Origin: Paenibacillus validus NBRC 15382
GTDB lineage: Bacteria > Bacillota > Bacilli > Paenibacillales > NBRC-103111
Direction of reading: 5' to 3'
Length of the DNA stretch: 59,589 bases
Assembly: GCF_004000985.1 (NCBI RefSeq)
Contig: NZ_BIMH01000034.1
Span: 1-59,589 of the forward strand
Part shown: positions 1 to 9,262 of the stretch, piece after piece
Numbering within the stretch: the stretch's first letter is position 1
How the letters are laid out: the number at the start of each line of letters is the position of its first letter
Made by a program: the position numbers and the translations under genes
Notes under the pieces: generated by a model
What the model saw: the letters and a program-made list of their open reading frames with translations, nothing else
What the model was told of the DNA's origin: nothing
The model's database searches: none

Positions 1-572
1 TTAACTCCAGCGATCTCTTGTGTCTGTAAACGTGTGGTGTACAGATTCGGCGTTACCAAATCGGAGACGAGCACCAAAATATCCGATAACGTATTATTGT
101 AGGCAGCTTTCGCAAGGAATAGATGGAAATCCAGGTCCGCCTGGATTTGAGCCTGCAAATCACTGGCCGAACGCATACGCTCCACCGCATTTTGCAGCAG
201 CCGGATATCAGCTTCTTTTCTGCGTTTGGCCGCCAGCTTTGCAACGCCGCCCTCAAGAACCTTCCTCGATTCCAGCAATTCAATGGATGTTTCCGTAGGA
301 ATCGTGAAAAATTGGAGCATCGTCGTCAATATTTTAGGGATATGGGGGGTTTTAAGAATGGTACCCTCTCCCGGTTTGGAATAAATGACGTCGAACATTT
401 CAAGGATCCGTAAAGCTTCCCGCACCGAAGATCTGCTCACCTGCAAATAGGCCGCCATCTCACGTTCCGTCATCAACTTATCTCCTGCCGCCAAATTGCG
501 CGAAGAAATATACTCGCGGAATTGGTGCAATACTTGTTCAAACATGCGATGGTTTTTATTGACCGCTGTCAC
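1..572 (-). CDS. GntR/FadR-family transcriptional regulator, cut by the window edge
   Basis: Reverse-strand reading gives 190 uninterrupted codons running off the left edge. The N-terminal winged helix (about residues 10-75) contains the GntR signature TEREMAAYLQVSRSSVREAL followed by a wing ending GEGTIL. The rest (ESRKVLEGGVAKLAAKR, then DLDFHLFLAKAA) is a typical FCD effector domain, where an Asp and His residues usually bind a metal and an organic acid. I chose the GTG at 572 because AGGAGG lies 8 nt upstream; a GTG at 581 would overlap that site. Family members are 220-240 residues, so roughly 40 are missing. The target is probably to the left of the window or in the 430-bp gap to the right. 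Ligand unknown. Confidence 0.85.
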   Translation of the reverse strand, partial: MTAVNKNHRMFEQVLHQFREYISSRNLAAGDKLMTEREMAAYLQVSRSSVREALRILEMFDVIYSKPGEGTILKTPHIPKILTTMLQFFTIPTETSIELLESRKVLEGGVAKLAAKRRKEADIRLLQNAVERMRSASDLQAQIQADLDFHLFLAKAAYNNTLSDILVLVSDLVTPNLYTTRLQTQEIAGV

Positions 573-1004
573 TTCGTTCACCTCCTGCCGGTTAACCTTC
601 CGTATCCGCATCTTTTTTCTAAGTTTTCACTTATTTTACATAGATAACTATATATGTCGTCCTATCCAATCTACATGTGATATTATATACCATAACTCTG
701 ATGAATTGTAACTCCCGCCATCGCAAGCTATCGAGAATCCGCTTACAAAATAAATTATCCATAGTGCGAAACTCCTTAAACCGACCTGCATGTAAGAGTA
801 TCATATCATCTGACTTTCAGCGCAACAACAGGAGCCCTCGCTCCATTTTATTCCCTTTTTATGACAATTATGAGGACTGGATCATCGGGCTTCGTCTATG
901 ATGAAATCAAATAAAATTGTACATGCATGTACTAGTTCTTATAATGGTCATATATTCCTGTCACCCGAAAGGCAAGCTGCAGATTGAGGAGGCTTACAAT
1001 TTCA
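573..1004. other. Divergent intergenic region between the GntR gene and the response regulator
   Basis: AT-rich 430-bp gap with no convincing protein-coding remnant; the short open frames here have no ribosome site and resemble no family I know. The right part holds the promoter listed separately (917-945). The GntR gene must be transcribed leftwards from this gap, but I see no clear -35/-10 pair for it. Confidence 0.5.
917..945 (+). promoter_or_regulatory. Sigma-A promoter of the response regulator operon with palindromic operator
   Basis: The -35 TTGTAC (917-922) and -10 TATAAT (940-945) are separated by exactly 17 bp. The perfect 14-bp palindrome GTACATGCATGTAC (919-932) overlaps the -35 box, a classic repressor or autoregulator position. 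The binder could be the response regulator or the GntR protein; the sequence does not say which. Confidence 0.65.
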
Positions 1005-1730
1005 GTGGAAATGGTTAATCTCAAACCGTTAAAAATCATGATTGTTGACGATGAGCCCGATATCGTTAATTTATTGGAAACGGTCCTGTTGAAAGAAGGG
1101 TTCCTGCATATCTATCACGCATATTCGGGAATATCGGCAATTGAGCGCTGCCGGGAGGTTAAGCCGGATGCGATTATTTTGGATGTGATGCTCCCTGACA
1201 TGGACGGGTTTACGCTCTGTAAACAAATACGCCAATTTTCTTTATGCCCCATCTTCTTTTTGTCCGCCAGAGACGACGACACCGATAAAATTGTGGGCCT
1301 TGCTTTAGGCGGAGACGATTATATCACCAAGCCTTTCAGCCCAAAGGAAGTTGCGTATCGGATTAAAGCGCATCTCCGCAGAAGCCTCGTCTACTCCAGG
1401 CAGTCTGAGCGGGAGCCTTGCGTCTTCGGGAATGTCCAGATCGACGAGCAAAGGGGCGAAGTGCGGAAAGATGGCGCCCTTGTTCCATTGACGGCGAAGG
1501 AATTCCAGCTTCTCGTTTATTTGGCCAAGCACCCCTCCCGCATTTTTAACAAATCGGAATTGTATGAAGCGGTATGGGGAGAAAGTCTGCTAAGCGGTTA
1601 CGACAATACGGTCATGGTACACATTCATCATTTGCGCGAAAAGCTTGAACACGACCCGGCGAATCCAAGGCTGATCCTAACCGTAAGAGGGCTTGGCTAT
1701 AAATTGCTTCCGCAGGATGAAAGCCGATGA
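1005..1730 (+). CDS. OmpR-family response regulator
   Basis: Cytoplasmic DNA-binding regulator of a two-component pair. The receiver has the acidic pair in IVDDEPD, phospho-acceptor Asp60 in IILDVMLPDMDG and the conserved Lys in DDYITKPFS. The C-terminal winged helix includes LTAKEFQLLVYLAKHPS and TVRGLGYKL. GAGGAGG (986-992) precedes several possible starts: GTG 1005 (12 nt away, taken here, 241 residues) and ATG 1011. A TTG at 984 would overlap the ribosome site. The stop overlaps the kinase start (ATGA), so the pair is translationally coupled. With the downstream transporter it resembles the regulator of LanFEG/Cpr/Bcr-type antimicrobial peptide resistance modules. Confidence 0.9.
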   Translation: MEMVNLKPLKIMIVDDEPDIVNLLETVLLKEGFLHIYHAYSGISAIERCREVKPDAIILDVMLPDMDGFTLCKQIRQFSLCPIFFLSARDDDTDKIVGLALGGDDYITKPFSPKEVAYRIKAHLRRSLVYSRQSEREPCVFGNVQIDEQRGEVRKDGALVPLTAKEFQLLVYLAKHPSRIFNKSELYEAVWGESLLSGYDNTVMVHIHHLREKLEHDPANPRLILTVRGLGYKLLPQDESR

Positions 1731-3130
1731 AGTGGAAAATTATATTTCAATTTTTAACGGCTATCTCCACCCTGGCCATCCTTCTTGTCATCCTCATCAT
1801 AGCCGCCGTGCACTTTGTCTTCAATCCTTTTTTCAGCGGCAACCGTACCTTGCAGGGTGTCGAACGGCTGGTCCTTGATTTTGAAAGTCAGATCGCGTTT
1901 CGGGATCACCTGCCCTATGTGACAGACGAAGGCATGCAACTGCTCGATTCAAAACAAGCGTGGATTCAAATCCTCGATACGAATGGGTCGGAAGCTTATC
2001 ATTACAACTTGCCGGGTCACGCTCAGAGCCACTATTCGCCTAGTGAAATTGTTTTCATGAATAAATTTTCCGTAGGAGGATATACGGTGTTTACCGGGCG
2101 AACCGAACGAGAAGGTTACCATTGGAGCTATCTGATCGGGTTTCCCGAAATGGCCATCTCGAAATTCACGTTTTACTTCGGTCCCGAACAGTTTTTCACG
2201 ATGTGGCACAAGGGCCTGCTCTTATTTATGGGAACAGCCATCGCCGCCATTGTGCTCGTAGGTTATTTATTTTCCAGGTGGTTGTCGAACCCGGTATGGT
2301 TAATCATCGGAAGCATCAAGCAGCTGGCGGAAGGCCGCTATCAGGTAAACCTGAAGCCGAAGGGTTTATATAAAAACGTGTATCTCAGCCTCAACCATTT
2401 GTCGCAAACGCTCCATTTCCTCGCCGAACACAGGAAAGTAACGGACCAGCTTCGAGAAGAGTGGGTATCCAATCTTTCGCATGACATGAAGACGCCCTTG
2501 TCTTCCATTAAAGGCTATTCGGAATTGCTTGCCGATGAGGAGTACGATTTGGAACGACGGGAACAAATCGGATTCGCCAAGGTCATCGTCCGGCAAGCGG
2601 CGTATATGGAGGAGCTGCTTCAAGATTTCAAGCTTACGTTTCAATTAAAAAATCAGACCCTTCCGATCCACAAGCAGGAAGAAAATATCGTTCAATTGCT
2701 GGAAGGACTGCAAACACTCTTGCTAAACCATCCCCGATTTCAATCAAGGACTATCCTGATTGAAAAGGACGGCCCGCCCGTATTCCTGGCCTGCGACTCC
2801 AAGCAGCTGCGACGCGCCTTTCAAAATCTGATTAGCAATGCGCTGATTCATAATCCGTACCCGGCCCAGGTACGCATTCAGATTCAATCTACCGACAGAG
2901 AAGTGTTTGTTCAGATCAGGGATACCGGCAACGGTATCCAGGAGCAAGAAATTAGCCGATTGTTCGAGCGGTATTACAGAGGTACGAATACGATGGATCA
3001 CGAAGGAAGCGGCCTCGGGTTAGCCATTGCCAAGCAAATTATTGAGGCCCATCACGGTACCATCGGCGTACAAAGCCATACAGGCAGCGGCACCCTCCTG
3101 AACGTACGTTTGCCCAAACAATTAAGCTAG
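1727..3130 (+). CDS. Membrane sensor histidine kinase (HisKA type)
   Basis: 467-residue sensor kinase. TM1 is about residues 7-30, a roughly 130-residue extracytoplasmic part follows, and TM2 is about 163-185, then a HAMP-like stretch. The phosphorylated His252 lies in SNLSHDMKTPLSSIKGY. The N box (NLISNALIHN), G1 (DTGNGI) and G2 (GSGLGLAIAK) complete the ATP-binding domain. ATG 1727 overlaps the regulator stop by 4 nt. The sizeable external domain suits direct sensing of an extracellular peptide, unlike BceS-type kinases that have almost none. The ligand is inferred only from the neighbouring lantibiotic-immunity-type transporter. Confidence 0.9.
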   Translation: MKWKIIFQFLTAISTLAILLVILIIAAVHFVFNPFFSGNRTLQGVERLVLDFESQIAFRDHLPYVTDEGMQLLDSKQAWIQILDTNGSEAYHYNLPGHAQSHYSPSEIVFMNKFSVGGYTVFTGRTEREGYHWSYLIGFPEMAISKFTFYFGPEQFFTMWHKGLLLFMGTAIAAIVLVGYLFSRWLSNPVWLIIGSIKQLAEGRYQVNLKPKGLYKNVYLSLNHLSQTLHFLAEHRKVTDQLREEWVSNLSHDMKTPLSSIKGYSELLADEEYDLERREQIGFAKVIVRQAAYMEELLQDFKLTFQLKNQTLPIHKQEENIVQLLEGLQTLLLNHPRFQSRTILIEKDGPPVFLACDSKQLRRAFQNLISNALIHNPYPAQVRIQIQSTDREVFVQIRDTGNGIQEQEISRLFERYYRGTNTMDHEGSGLGLAIAKQIIEAHHGTIGVQSHTGSGTLLNVRLPKQLS

Positions 3131-3170
3131 ATTTAAGGTAAGCTAAAAGCAGCCTTAAACGCCAACTCGT

Positions 3171-3214
3171 ATCATGCTCTCTGTACGATATCTACAGGGA
3201 GCGTGATTTTTTTT
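3171..3214 (+). terminator. Terminator-like hairpin overlapping the ABC ATPase start (possible attenuator)
   Basis: Arms 3171-3185 and 3193-3207 pair over 15 bp with two G-U wobbles, the loop is 7 nt, and a run of 8 T (3207-3214) follows. The right arm contains the likely ribosome site (AGGGAG) and the T run leads directly into the TTG start at 3213. It could end the two-gene regulator transcript, attenuate entry into the transporter genes, or hide the ribosome site. Confidence 0.75.
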
Positions 3215-4121
3215 GAGTTTCTTAGTGGAAACGAAGCATTTATCCAAGTCGTTCAAGTCCTTTTATCCAGTGAAAGGCATTGATTTGAAGGTGAAGCGCG
3301 GTGGCGTGTACGGTTTCCTGGGCCCGAACGGCGCAGGCAAAACGACTACCATTCGCATGCTATTAGGCTTGATTCAGCCAACACAAGGAACGATCTCTAT
3401 ATTCGGCAAGGATGTTCGGAAGCACCGCCTGGAAATTTTGAACAAGGTCGGTTCCATGGTAGAATCTCCATCCTACTACGGTCATCTTAGCGGATACGAA
3501 AATTTGGAGATCGTGCGTAAGCTGCGCGGAGCAGCCAAACGTGATATCGGGCATGTGTTGGGTATTGTTCGCTTGCAGGAATGGCAGCACAAGAAGGTAA
3601 AGACCTATTCGCTGGGGATGAAGCAAAGATTGGGCATCGCTCAGGCCTTGCTAGGCAATCCGGAGCTCCTGATATTAGATGAACCTACGAACGGCTTGGA
3701 TCCGGCCGGTATCCAGGAAATCCGGGAATTGATAACCCGCTTGCCTGTTGAACAAGGAATTACAGTGCTTGTTTCCAGCCATATTTTAAAAGAAATCGAG
3801 CTTATGGCAAGCGAAGTCGGCATTATTTACAAGGGTGAATTGCTATTTCAAGGTTCCTTAAGCGAATTAAGGAGCAAAGGGTATTCAGGCATCCGGGTCG
3901 CCGCAGCGCCGGTTGAAGAATCGGCCGCCTTGTTGTCCAGGCTTGGCTACACCTTGAAACGGGATGGGGATCATTTGCTTATCGACGCCCCGAGCGAACG
4001 GATTTCCACGATTAATCAGGATTTGGTGCTGGCCGGCTTTCGGGTATCTCATCTCAGCGAAAGCAAGGAATCGCTGGAAGATATTTTCTTGAACATGACA
4101 AGAGGGGGCGAAAGCTGGTGA
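3213..4121 (+). CDS. ABC transporter ATPase, BcrA/LanF type
   Basis: 302-residue ATPase of an antimicrobial-peptide resistance exporter. Walker A is GPNGAGKT, the signature is SLGMKQR (the variant usual in BcrA/NisF proteins in place of LSGGQ), Walker B is LLILDEPTNGLDP and the switch His is in VSSHIL. The roughly 90-residue C-terminal extension is typical of drug and lantibiotic exporters. The TTG at 3213 is the first usable start, with AGGGAG inside the preceding hairpin 12 nt upstream; GTG 3225 is an alternative without a ribosome site. The end overlaps the next gene by 4 nt. Substrate unknown. Confidence 0.88.
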   Translation: MSFLVETKHLSKSFKSFYPVKGIDLKVKRGGVYGFLGPNGAGKTTTIRMLLGLIQPTQGTISIFGKDVRKHRLEILNKVGSMVESPSYYGHLSGYENLEIVRKLRGAAKRDIGHVLGIVRLQEWQHKKVKTYSLGMKQRLGIAQALLGNPELLILDEPTNGLDPAGIQEIRELITRLPVEQGITVLVSSHILKEIELMASEVGIIYKGELLFQGSLSELRSKGYSGIRVAAAPVEESAALLSRLGYTLKRDGDHLLIDAPSERISTINQDLVLAGFRVSHLSESKESLEDIFLNMTRGGESW

Positions 4122-4846
4122 AATGGGGCGCTATTTTTTTGTCCGAATGTCAGAAACAAAAGAAAATGGTATGGATTCTTTCAACAGCAGGCCCTCTGCT
4201 TGTCGTTCTATTGCTGTTTGTTAATTTGTTTCTGCGTTACGACTATCTTATGATGAAGTTCGCTCCCATGACGTCCTGGGAAATTGCCATGCGCGAAATC
4301 TTTTTCTTATGGTCTTTTTTCTTCCCCATCGGCGTGACCCTGCTCGCGGCTATGATCCACTTCTGCGAGTTTCAAGACGATGTATGGAAGCAGCTGCTCA
4401 GTATGCCGGTTGCACGTTCCCACATTTATTTGACCAAATGGTTCCTTCTGATCCTGCTGACCGGCATGTCCATCCTTGTCTTCCTGGCGGGGATATGGGT
4501 TACGGGGCTGATCTTCGGATTTCCGGAGCGGTTTCCTATCCTTCTTTACGGCGAGTACGGGCTGTACTTATTCGTATCCGGTCTGGGTATCTCCAGCATA
4601 CAGCACTGGCTTAGTTCCAAATGTAAAAATACGATGATTCCAGTCGCTATCGGCATTACAGGAAGTGTTTGCGCACTCTTTTTGGCGCAATCCGAAATGA
4701 CGCAGTACATGCCATATGCCTCCGCTCTTGCTGCGCTGCCGCTCCTGGACACCAATCAGAACATTGCACTGATTAGCGGGTTAGGATTTGGCATCGGAGG
4801 CATTGCGCTGGGAATGCTGGAGTTTCAATCCAAAGACATGATGTGA
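4118..4846 (+). CDS. Lantibiotic-immunity-type ABC permease, first subunit (LanE/MutE-like)
   Basis: 242-residue membrane protein with six predicted transmembrane segments (about residues 18-37, 60-83, 106-130, 140-156, 174-190, 216-235). The cytoplasmic N-terminus IFLSECQKQKK and the motif FQDDVWKQLLSMPVARSHIYLTKW match the LanE/LanG permease pattern (E-x8-W-x4-LP). GTG 4118 overlaps the ATPase stop (GTGA). It forms the channel with the next gene and the upstream ATPase. Such transporters expel or flip peptide antibiotics from the membrane; specificity cannot be read from sequence. Confidence 0.83.
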   Translation: MKWGAIFLSECQKQKKMVWILSTAGPLLVVLLLFVNLFLRYDYLMMKFAPMTSWEIAMREIFFLWSFFFPIGVTLLAAMIHFCEFQDDVWKQLLSMPVARSHIYLTKWFLLILLTGMSILVFLAGIWVTGLIFGFPERFPILLYGEYGLYLFVSGLGISSIQHWLSSKCKNTMIPVAIGITGSVCALFLAQSEMTQYMPYASALAALPLLDTNQNIALISGLGFGIGGIALGMLEFQSKDMM

Positions 4847-4874
4847 ATGAGAGAATGAGAGGAGATGGGGTTCA

Positions 4875-5600
4875 ATGACCCACTTATTGAGGGCGGAATG
4901 GAGCAAATTAAGACACTCCAAATTGATGTGGCTCGTTCTGCTTACGCCCGTATTGATTTCAGCGCAAGGCACGGCCAACTTCATGAGGTATAAGCAAATT
5001 TGGACGCGGGATGCCTGGACCGTCCTTATTGAACAAAGCTTTATTTTTTATTCGTCGCTTATGCTGCCCCTGTTCATTGCTGTGCTTATGGTCATGATGG
5101 CGCGCATCGAACACAGCCATAATGGCTGGAAGCAGTGTTTAGCTTTGCCCATCGGCAGAGCGCCCTTCTATTTGATGAAATTTGCCATCGGTGTTTTTTT
5201 AACGTTCCTAAGCATAGGCATGCTGTGCGTCTGCATCCTATTGGGCGGATTCATCGTTCAGGCGGAAGGACCTATTCCTTATGACCGGATTTTTCTCCCT
5301 ATGCTTCTCGCTTTTGCGGCCGCTATGCCCATCATGTCCATTCAATATTGGTTGAGCGTCACGTTCGCCCAAGTGGGCATTCCTTTGGCAATCGCCGCGG
5401 GATTATCGCTGCCCAACCTGCTTGTGGCCAACTCTAAATATTGGATATTCGACCCCTGGACGTACCCGATGGTCGCTTCCCTTAACGGTACGCTAAACCA
5501 ATTTCATGGGAGCCCGGCCATGTTCTCCAGCTCCCTGCTGCTCTTCTTGCTCAGTCTGGGCGCGGGCTTGATTCACTTTAGGAAGAAAGATGTTATGTAA
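4875..5600 (+). CDS. Lantibiotic-immunity-type ABC permease, second subunit (LanG/MutG-like)
   Basis: 241 residues and six transmembrane segments, clearly a paralogue of the gene before it: N-terminus LLRAEWSKLRHSKLMW and the motif IEHSHNGWKQCLALPIGRAPFYLMK align with the first permease. ATG 4875 has AGGAGATGGGG upstream; the gap to the first permease is 28 nt. Two unequal permeases with one ATPase is the LanFEG/CprABC architecture. Its stop at 5600 directly abuts the convergent MFS remnant, with no terminator visible between. Confidence 0.83.
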   Translation: MTHLLRAEWSKLRHSKLMWLVLLTPVLISAQGTANFMRYKQIWTRDAWTVLIEQSFIFYSSLMLPLFIAVLMVMMARIEHSHNGWKQCLALPIGRAPFYLMKFAIGVFLTFLSIGMLCVCILLGGFIVQAEGPIPYDRIFLPMLLAFAAAMPIMSIQYWLSVTFAQVGIPLAIAAGLSLPNLLVANSKYWIFDPWTYPMVASLNGTLNQFHGSPAMFSSSLLLFLLSLGAGLIHFRKKDVM

Positions 5601-6384
5601 TCACAATTTGACATTTTTTTGCACGATTCCGTAATAAAGCACCAACTGGGTAACAGCCGTAATCATCGATATCCAGGCAACCAGATGATAATCCATTCCA
5701 TCAGCAAACAGCATAAAAAAGACGATGGGAACTATGCGGCCGATGGATAAAAATATTTGACGGGTAACGATCAGCTCCGTCTTTAATTTTTTCCCGCTAT
5801 TAGGCAGACTGGACATTAATAAATACATATGGCTAAAAAAAGCATTTCCAATCATGAAGATCAAGAGGGTGACCATGCTGATTTCATACATGAGCACCCC
5901 TGTCGTGACTACCAAACCGATTGCAGCTCCCAATGTATACTAGTGATAGTTTTCTTTTTTCCCAAAACGGCCTAACCAGTGATTCGATAAAATACTCACG
6001 ACTCCAAACAGTACGGTTAACAAACCAACCGTGCTTTCTTTTTGTACGATGTGATAAAGAAGAATAGGAGGAAACAACAGGATCACTCCTTCTCTTAATC
6101 CCATGATGAGCCAGCCCAAAAAATGGCTGATCCACATTCGCTGTTTTAGACTCCTTTTAAAAATGAAAGCAAAAAGAAGGGTTTGGGCGCGAAACGTTTC
6201 TTCGGTCCTTTTGTTTGGATACCCAGCCTCCGGCAATAAATCCAACCACGACAAAGACGAACATCGAAATATGAAACAAACCGTTGACGATCCAACTCTC
6301 CGTTAATCTCCACAAATAAATCGATAAGAATAGCCCTGATATGGAGGTGGAAAACGCAAACACGAAATTCAGACAGAGCAACAA
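5601..6384 (-). pseudogene. Degraded MFS transporter
   Basis: Three blocks read as one MFS protein only if defects are ignored. The N-terminus (6384 down to about 6190, LNFVFAFSTSISGLFLSIYLW) is in one frame. A second frame takes over near 6190-6160 (SHFLGWLIMGLREGVILLFPP) and stops at an in-frame TAG (5940-5942). The same frame then continues (LGAAIGLVVTTGVLMYEISM) to 5601. Total coding length is about 260 residues against roughly 400 for the family, so an internal deletion around transmembrane helices 3-5 accompanies the frameshift and nonsense mutation. Not functional. Confidence 0.85.
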
Positions 6385-6420
6385 TCTGCTGTCACCCCGT
6401 TACAGGATAAGCCATGCGTC

Positions 6421-6483
6421 AAAAAACAACGGAACAAAAACCAAAGAAGCAGCGGGAAACTGCTCCTTCGGCTTTTGTTCCGT
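6421..6483 (-). terminator. Intrinsic terminator of the fix operon
   Basis: Arms 6460-6483 and 6429-6452 give a 24-bp stem with four G-U wobbles in the minus-strand RNA and a 7-nt loop, followed downstream on the minus strand by a T run (complement of 6421-6426). The pairing is only complete when transcribed leftwards, which assigns it to fixX. Confidence 0.85.
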
Positions 6484-6535
6484 CCCTATTTGTCCACGTA
6501 TTTGATTGTGCAAGTCCATGACGATCTCGCTGCGG

Positions 6536-6820
6536 TCAGCCAAATTTGTAGGTGATGCCGTGTCCCCCCTTGGGATAAACCCATTCAATGTTGTCGTAAG
6601 GACAGGCGATACGACAGGTGCCGCATTCGATGCAGTTTTCATAAGCGACCGTCGTCATCTTTTGCTTCTTCTCCCATTCATACACATCGGCCGGACAAAA
6701 ATAATTGCAATCTTTCTTCACGCATTGCAGACAGTTCGCGTGCTCCTTGATGATCAAATGGGACACATCATCGCATTTGAAGCGGATCGTAAACAATTTG
6801 TCGGATATGGAATCGCTCAT
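6536..6820 (-). CDS. fixX: Ferredoxin-like protein FixX
   Basis: 94-residue iron-sulfur partner of the FixABC flavoprotein complex. It carries the FixX cysteine pattern: CLQC with FCPADVY in the first half and CIECGTCRIACPYDNIEW in the second. The family passes electrons from FixC towards low-potential acceptors such as ferredoxin, flavodoxin or nitrogenase reductase. It overlaps the end of fixC by 4 nt (ATGA) and is preceded by GGAGGGCGATGAATGG, so it is the last gene of the operon, before the terminator at 6421-6483. Confidence 0.92.
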   Translation of the reverse strand: MSDSISDKLFTIRFKCDDVSHLIIKEHANCLQCVKKDCNYFCPADVYEWEKKQKMTTVAYENCIECGTCRIACPYDNIEWVYPKGGHGITYKFG

Positions 6821-8127
6821 CCATTCATCGCCCTCCAGCTTTTATAGCCTAATTTCATCAAATTCATCGTTCCGCCGGCAGCATCTTTGATTAATTTAAC
6901 GGCTAGCTTTTGCTTATCCGCCTTGGATACGCCATCCACCAGAAACATGTGATAGGCGGCTTCATTCAGAGCCTGCGGCAGCTTGTCGAACAGCAGCTCC
7001 GGGTCTTGCTCTTTCAGGAACTGATGCATGCCTTTGTATTTTTTCAGATCCTTCTCGAGGAAAGAGCTCCTGATCTTGTCATCGTATGCCTTTAGCGTAT
7101 CTCGTGAATAGTCGCCTTTCTCCCTGGCCTGGACAATGGCTTCGCCCGCTAACCGCCCCGAGGTCATCGCGAGGTTCGTACCTTCCCGATGTACGAAATT
7201 AATCAGCTGCGCGGCATCGCCGACGATACACCAGCCGTCTCCGGACAGAGGCGGAATGGAATGGTATCCGCCTTCGGGGATCAGATGTCCCGAATATTCC
7301 AAGACTTCTCCCCCCTGGATTAATTTGCGGATCATCGGGTGCTGTTTGGCCGCTTCCAGCAGGGCATAGGGCTTGATCCGTTTCTCCCGCAGCTGATCGA
7401 CCATGACCCCGACGCCCAGGGAGAGCGTCTCCTTGTTGGTATACAAAAATCCCAGCCCGGCCATCCCCAGTGACGTTTCGCCCATAAACTCGATCGTAAC
7501 CCCTTCGTCCCCTTCCACCTGAAACCGGTCTTCGATCTTCTCCCTGGGAAGGGCGATCACTTCCTTCACCGCCAGAGACACCTCATCGGGCCGCCATTCC
7601 TTATGGATGCCGAGCGATTTGCCGAGCAGCGAGTTGACCCCATCGGCGATGACCACGACATCGGCGTAAAGATTCCCGTCGGCCCGGTCCGTCTTGACTC
7701 CGACAACCCGGTCTCCTTCCTTCAGGAACTCGGTTGCGACCGTCTGGTAAACCGGGATAGCCCCGGCCTGCACCGCCTTGTCGGCAAACCATTGATCGAA
7801 CTTGACCCGCAGTCCGGTAAAACAGTTGAACGGCTCTTTGTAAGCTTCATTCCGGTGCCCGAACGTGACGACGGATTGTTTACTCATCATCCAAATCCGC
7901 TGTTCCACGATTTGTCGCTCCATCGGAAACCCTTTTTCCGTCCAAAACTCGGGGATCAGATCCTCTAACATTTTTCTGTACAAGACGCCGCCAAAAATAT
8001 TTTTCGCCCCGGGAAACTCGCCCCGCTCCAGCAGAACAACCGAAAGACCGGCCCTGGCCATCGTCAAGGCCGCCGCCGCGCCGGCCGGACCTGCGCCGAC
8101 GACCACCGCGTCAAACTTTTCATTCAT
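6817..8127 (-). CDS. fixC: Electron-transfer flavoprotein:quinone oxidoreductase FixC
   Basis: 436-residue flavoprotein of the FixABCX complex, related to ETF-QO. The N-terminal FAD-binding fold has [20 protein letters not shown], and a second FAD contact is [21 protein letters not shown]. In bifurcating Fix/EtfABCX complexes this subunit sends the high-potential electron to quinone while the low-potential electron leaves by the FixAB branch. The ATG at 8127 overlaps the fixB stop by 4 nt. Length and gene order fixA-B-C-X fit the family. No nif genes lie in the window, so the physiological electron acceptor is unknown. Confidence 0.93.
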   Translation of the reverse strand: MNEKFDAVVVGAGPAGAAAALTMARAGLSVVLLERGEFPGAKNIFGGVLYRKMLEDLIPEFWTEKGFPMERQIVEQRIWMMSKQSVVTFGHRNEAYKEPFNCFTGLRVKFDQWFADKAVQAGAIPVYQTVATEFLKEGDRVVGVKTDRADGNLYADVVVIADGVNSLLGKSLGIHKEWRPDEVSLAVKEVIALPREKIEDRFQVEGDEGVTIEFMGETSLGMAGLGFLYTNKETLSLGVGVMVDQLREKRIKPYALLEAAKQHPMIRKLIQGGEVLEYSGHLIPEGGYHSIPPLSGDGWCIVGDAAQLINFVHREGTNLAMTSGRLAGEAIVQAREKGDYSRDTLKAYDDKIRSSFLEKDLKKYKGMHQFLKEQDPELLFDKLPQALNEAAYHMFLVDGVSKADKQKLAVKLIKDAAGGTMNLMKLGYKSWRAMNG

Positions 8128-9245
8128 CGTCCCTCGCCCCTTTCCGACAACAAGGCTTCTTCCGGTTTCACGCTGGCAGAACCGGTCTGATCCGCTTTAC
8201 CAGGCATGCCCGCCGCCCGCTTCTTCTTCACTTGCTCCGTAAGGGCAGGTACGATTTTGAACAAATCGCCGACGATCCGGTAATGAGCGGTTTGAAAAAT
8301 CGGCGCCTCCGGGTCTTTATTAATCGCCACGATCACCTCCGAACCCGACATCCCCACCGTATGCTGAACCGCCCCGGAAATGCCTATGGCAAAGTACAGC
8401 TTAGGCCTCACCGTACAGCCGGTTTGTCCGACCTGATGCGCATGCTTGATCCAGCCGGCGTCAACGGCCGCCCGCGACGCGCCCACTACGCCTCCCAGAG
8501 CATCGGCCAGTTCCTTCAGCATGGCGAAAGGCTCCGGCCCCCCTAATCCCCGGCCGCCGGCGACAATGATCTCCGCTTCTTCCAAATTCAGCGTTGCTTG
8601 CCCTTGAATGAAATCGAGCACTTGTGTGGCCATTTGTTCTTCGCTCATCCCATTTGCCACCCGAACGATTTCCCCTTGCCGGGACACGTCGCGCGGCAAG
8701 GCCAGAAACACGCCGGCACGGGCTGTAGCCATCTGGGGGCGATATTGCTTGCACAGAATAGTCGCCATCATCTTCTCCGAGAAAGCCGGCCGGCTTGCCA
8801 GCAGGAGCCGGGAAGGCGGCGGTTCGACATCCAATTCGGTCGTATCGGCCGTCAAGCCGGTAGGCAGGTGCGTCGCGATGGCTCCAGCCAAATCCCGGCC
8901 GGTGCCCGTAGCCCCGAACAAGCATATCTCAGGCTTGGCCTCGCCGATGACCTTCATCGCAATCCGGCTGTACGGCCTGGTTCGATAAGCTTTGAGCTCC
9001 GGCGCCTCGCACAAGAACACTTTGTCCGCTCCGTAATAAATCGCTTCTCTGGCCAAATGCTCCACTTCATCCCCGATAACAAGCGCTATCAGATCGACGT
9101 CAAGCTTATTGGCGAGCCGTTTCCCCTCGCCCAGCAGCTGCCAGGAAACTTTCTTCGCTTCCCCTCCACGCTGTTCCACATAAACAAACACGCCCCGGTA
9201 ATCGGACCAATCGGGTGCTGGTTCCGTCTCTTTTCGTGCGCACAC
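8124..9245 (-). CDS. fixB: Electron transfer flavoprotein alpha subunit FixB/EtfA
   Basis: 373-residue FAD-binding subunit. The C-terminal FAD domain carries [23 protein letters not shown] and [25 protein letters not shown], the hallmark ETF-alpha stretch. I start at GTG 9245 because AAGGAGGAG sits 6 nt upstream; extending to 9305 would overlap fixA by 43 nt without a ribosome site. The C-terminal 40 residues after [10 protein letters not shown] are a low-complexity extension. It works as a heterodimer with the fixA product, immediately upstream (17-nt gap). Confidence 0.92.
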   Translation of the reverse strand: MCARKETEPAPDWSDYRGVFVYVEQRGGEAKKVSWQLLGEGKRLANKLDVDLIALVIGDEVEHLAREAIYYGADKVFLCEAPELKAYRTRPYSRIAMKVIGEAKPEICLFGATGTGRDLAGAIATHLPTGLTADTTELDVEPPPSRLLLASRPAFSEKMMATILCKQYRPQMATARAGVFLALPRDVSRQGEIVRVANGMSEEQMATQVLDFIQGQATLNLEEAEIIVAGGRGLGGPEPFAMLKELADALGGVVGASRAAVDAGWIKHAHQVGQTGCTVRPKLYFAIGISGAVQHTVGMSGSEVIVAINKDPEAPIFQTAHYRIVGDLFKIVPALTEQVKKKRAAGMPGKADQTGSASVKPEEALLSERGEGR

Positions 9246-9262
9246 CGGCTTCTCCTCCTTTT

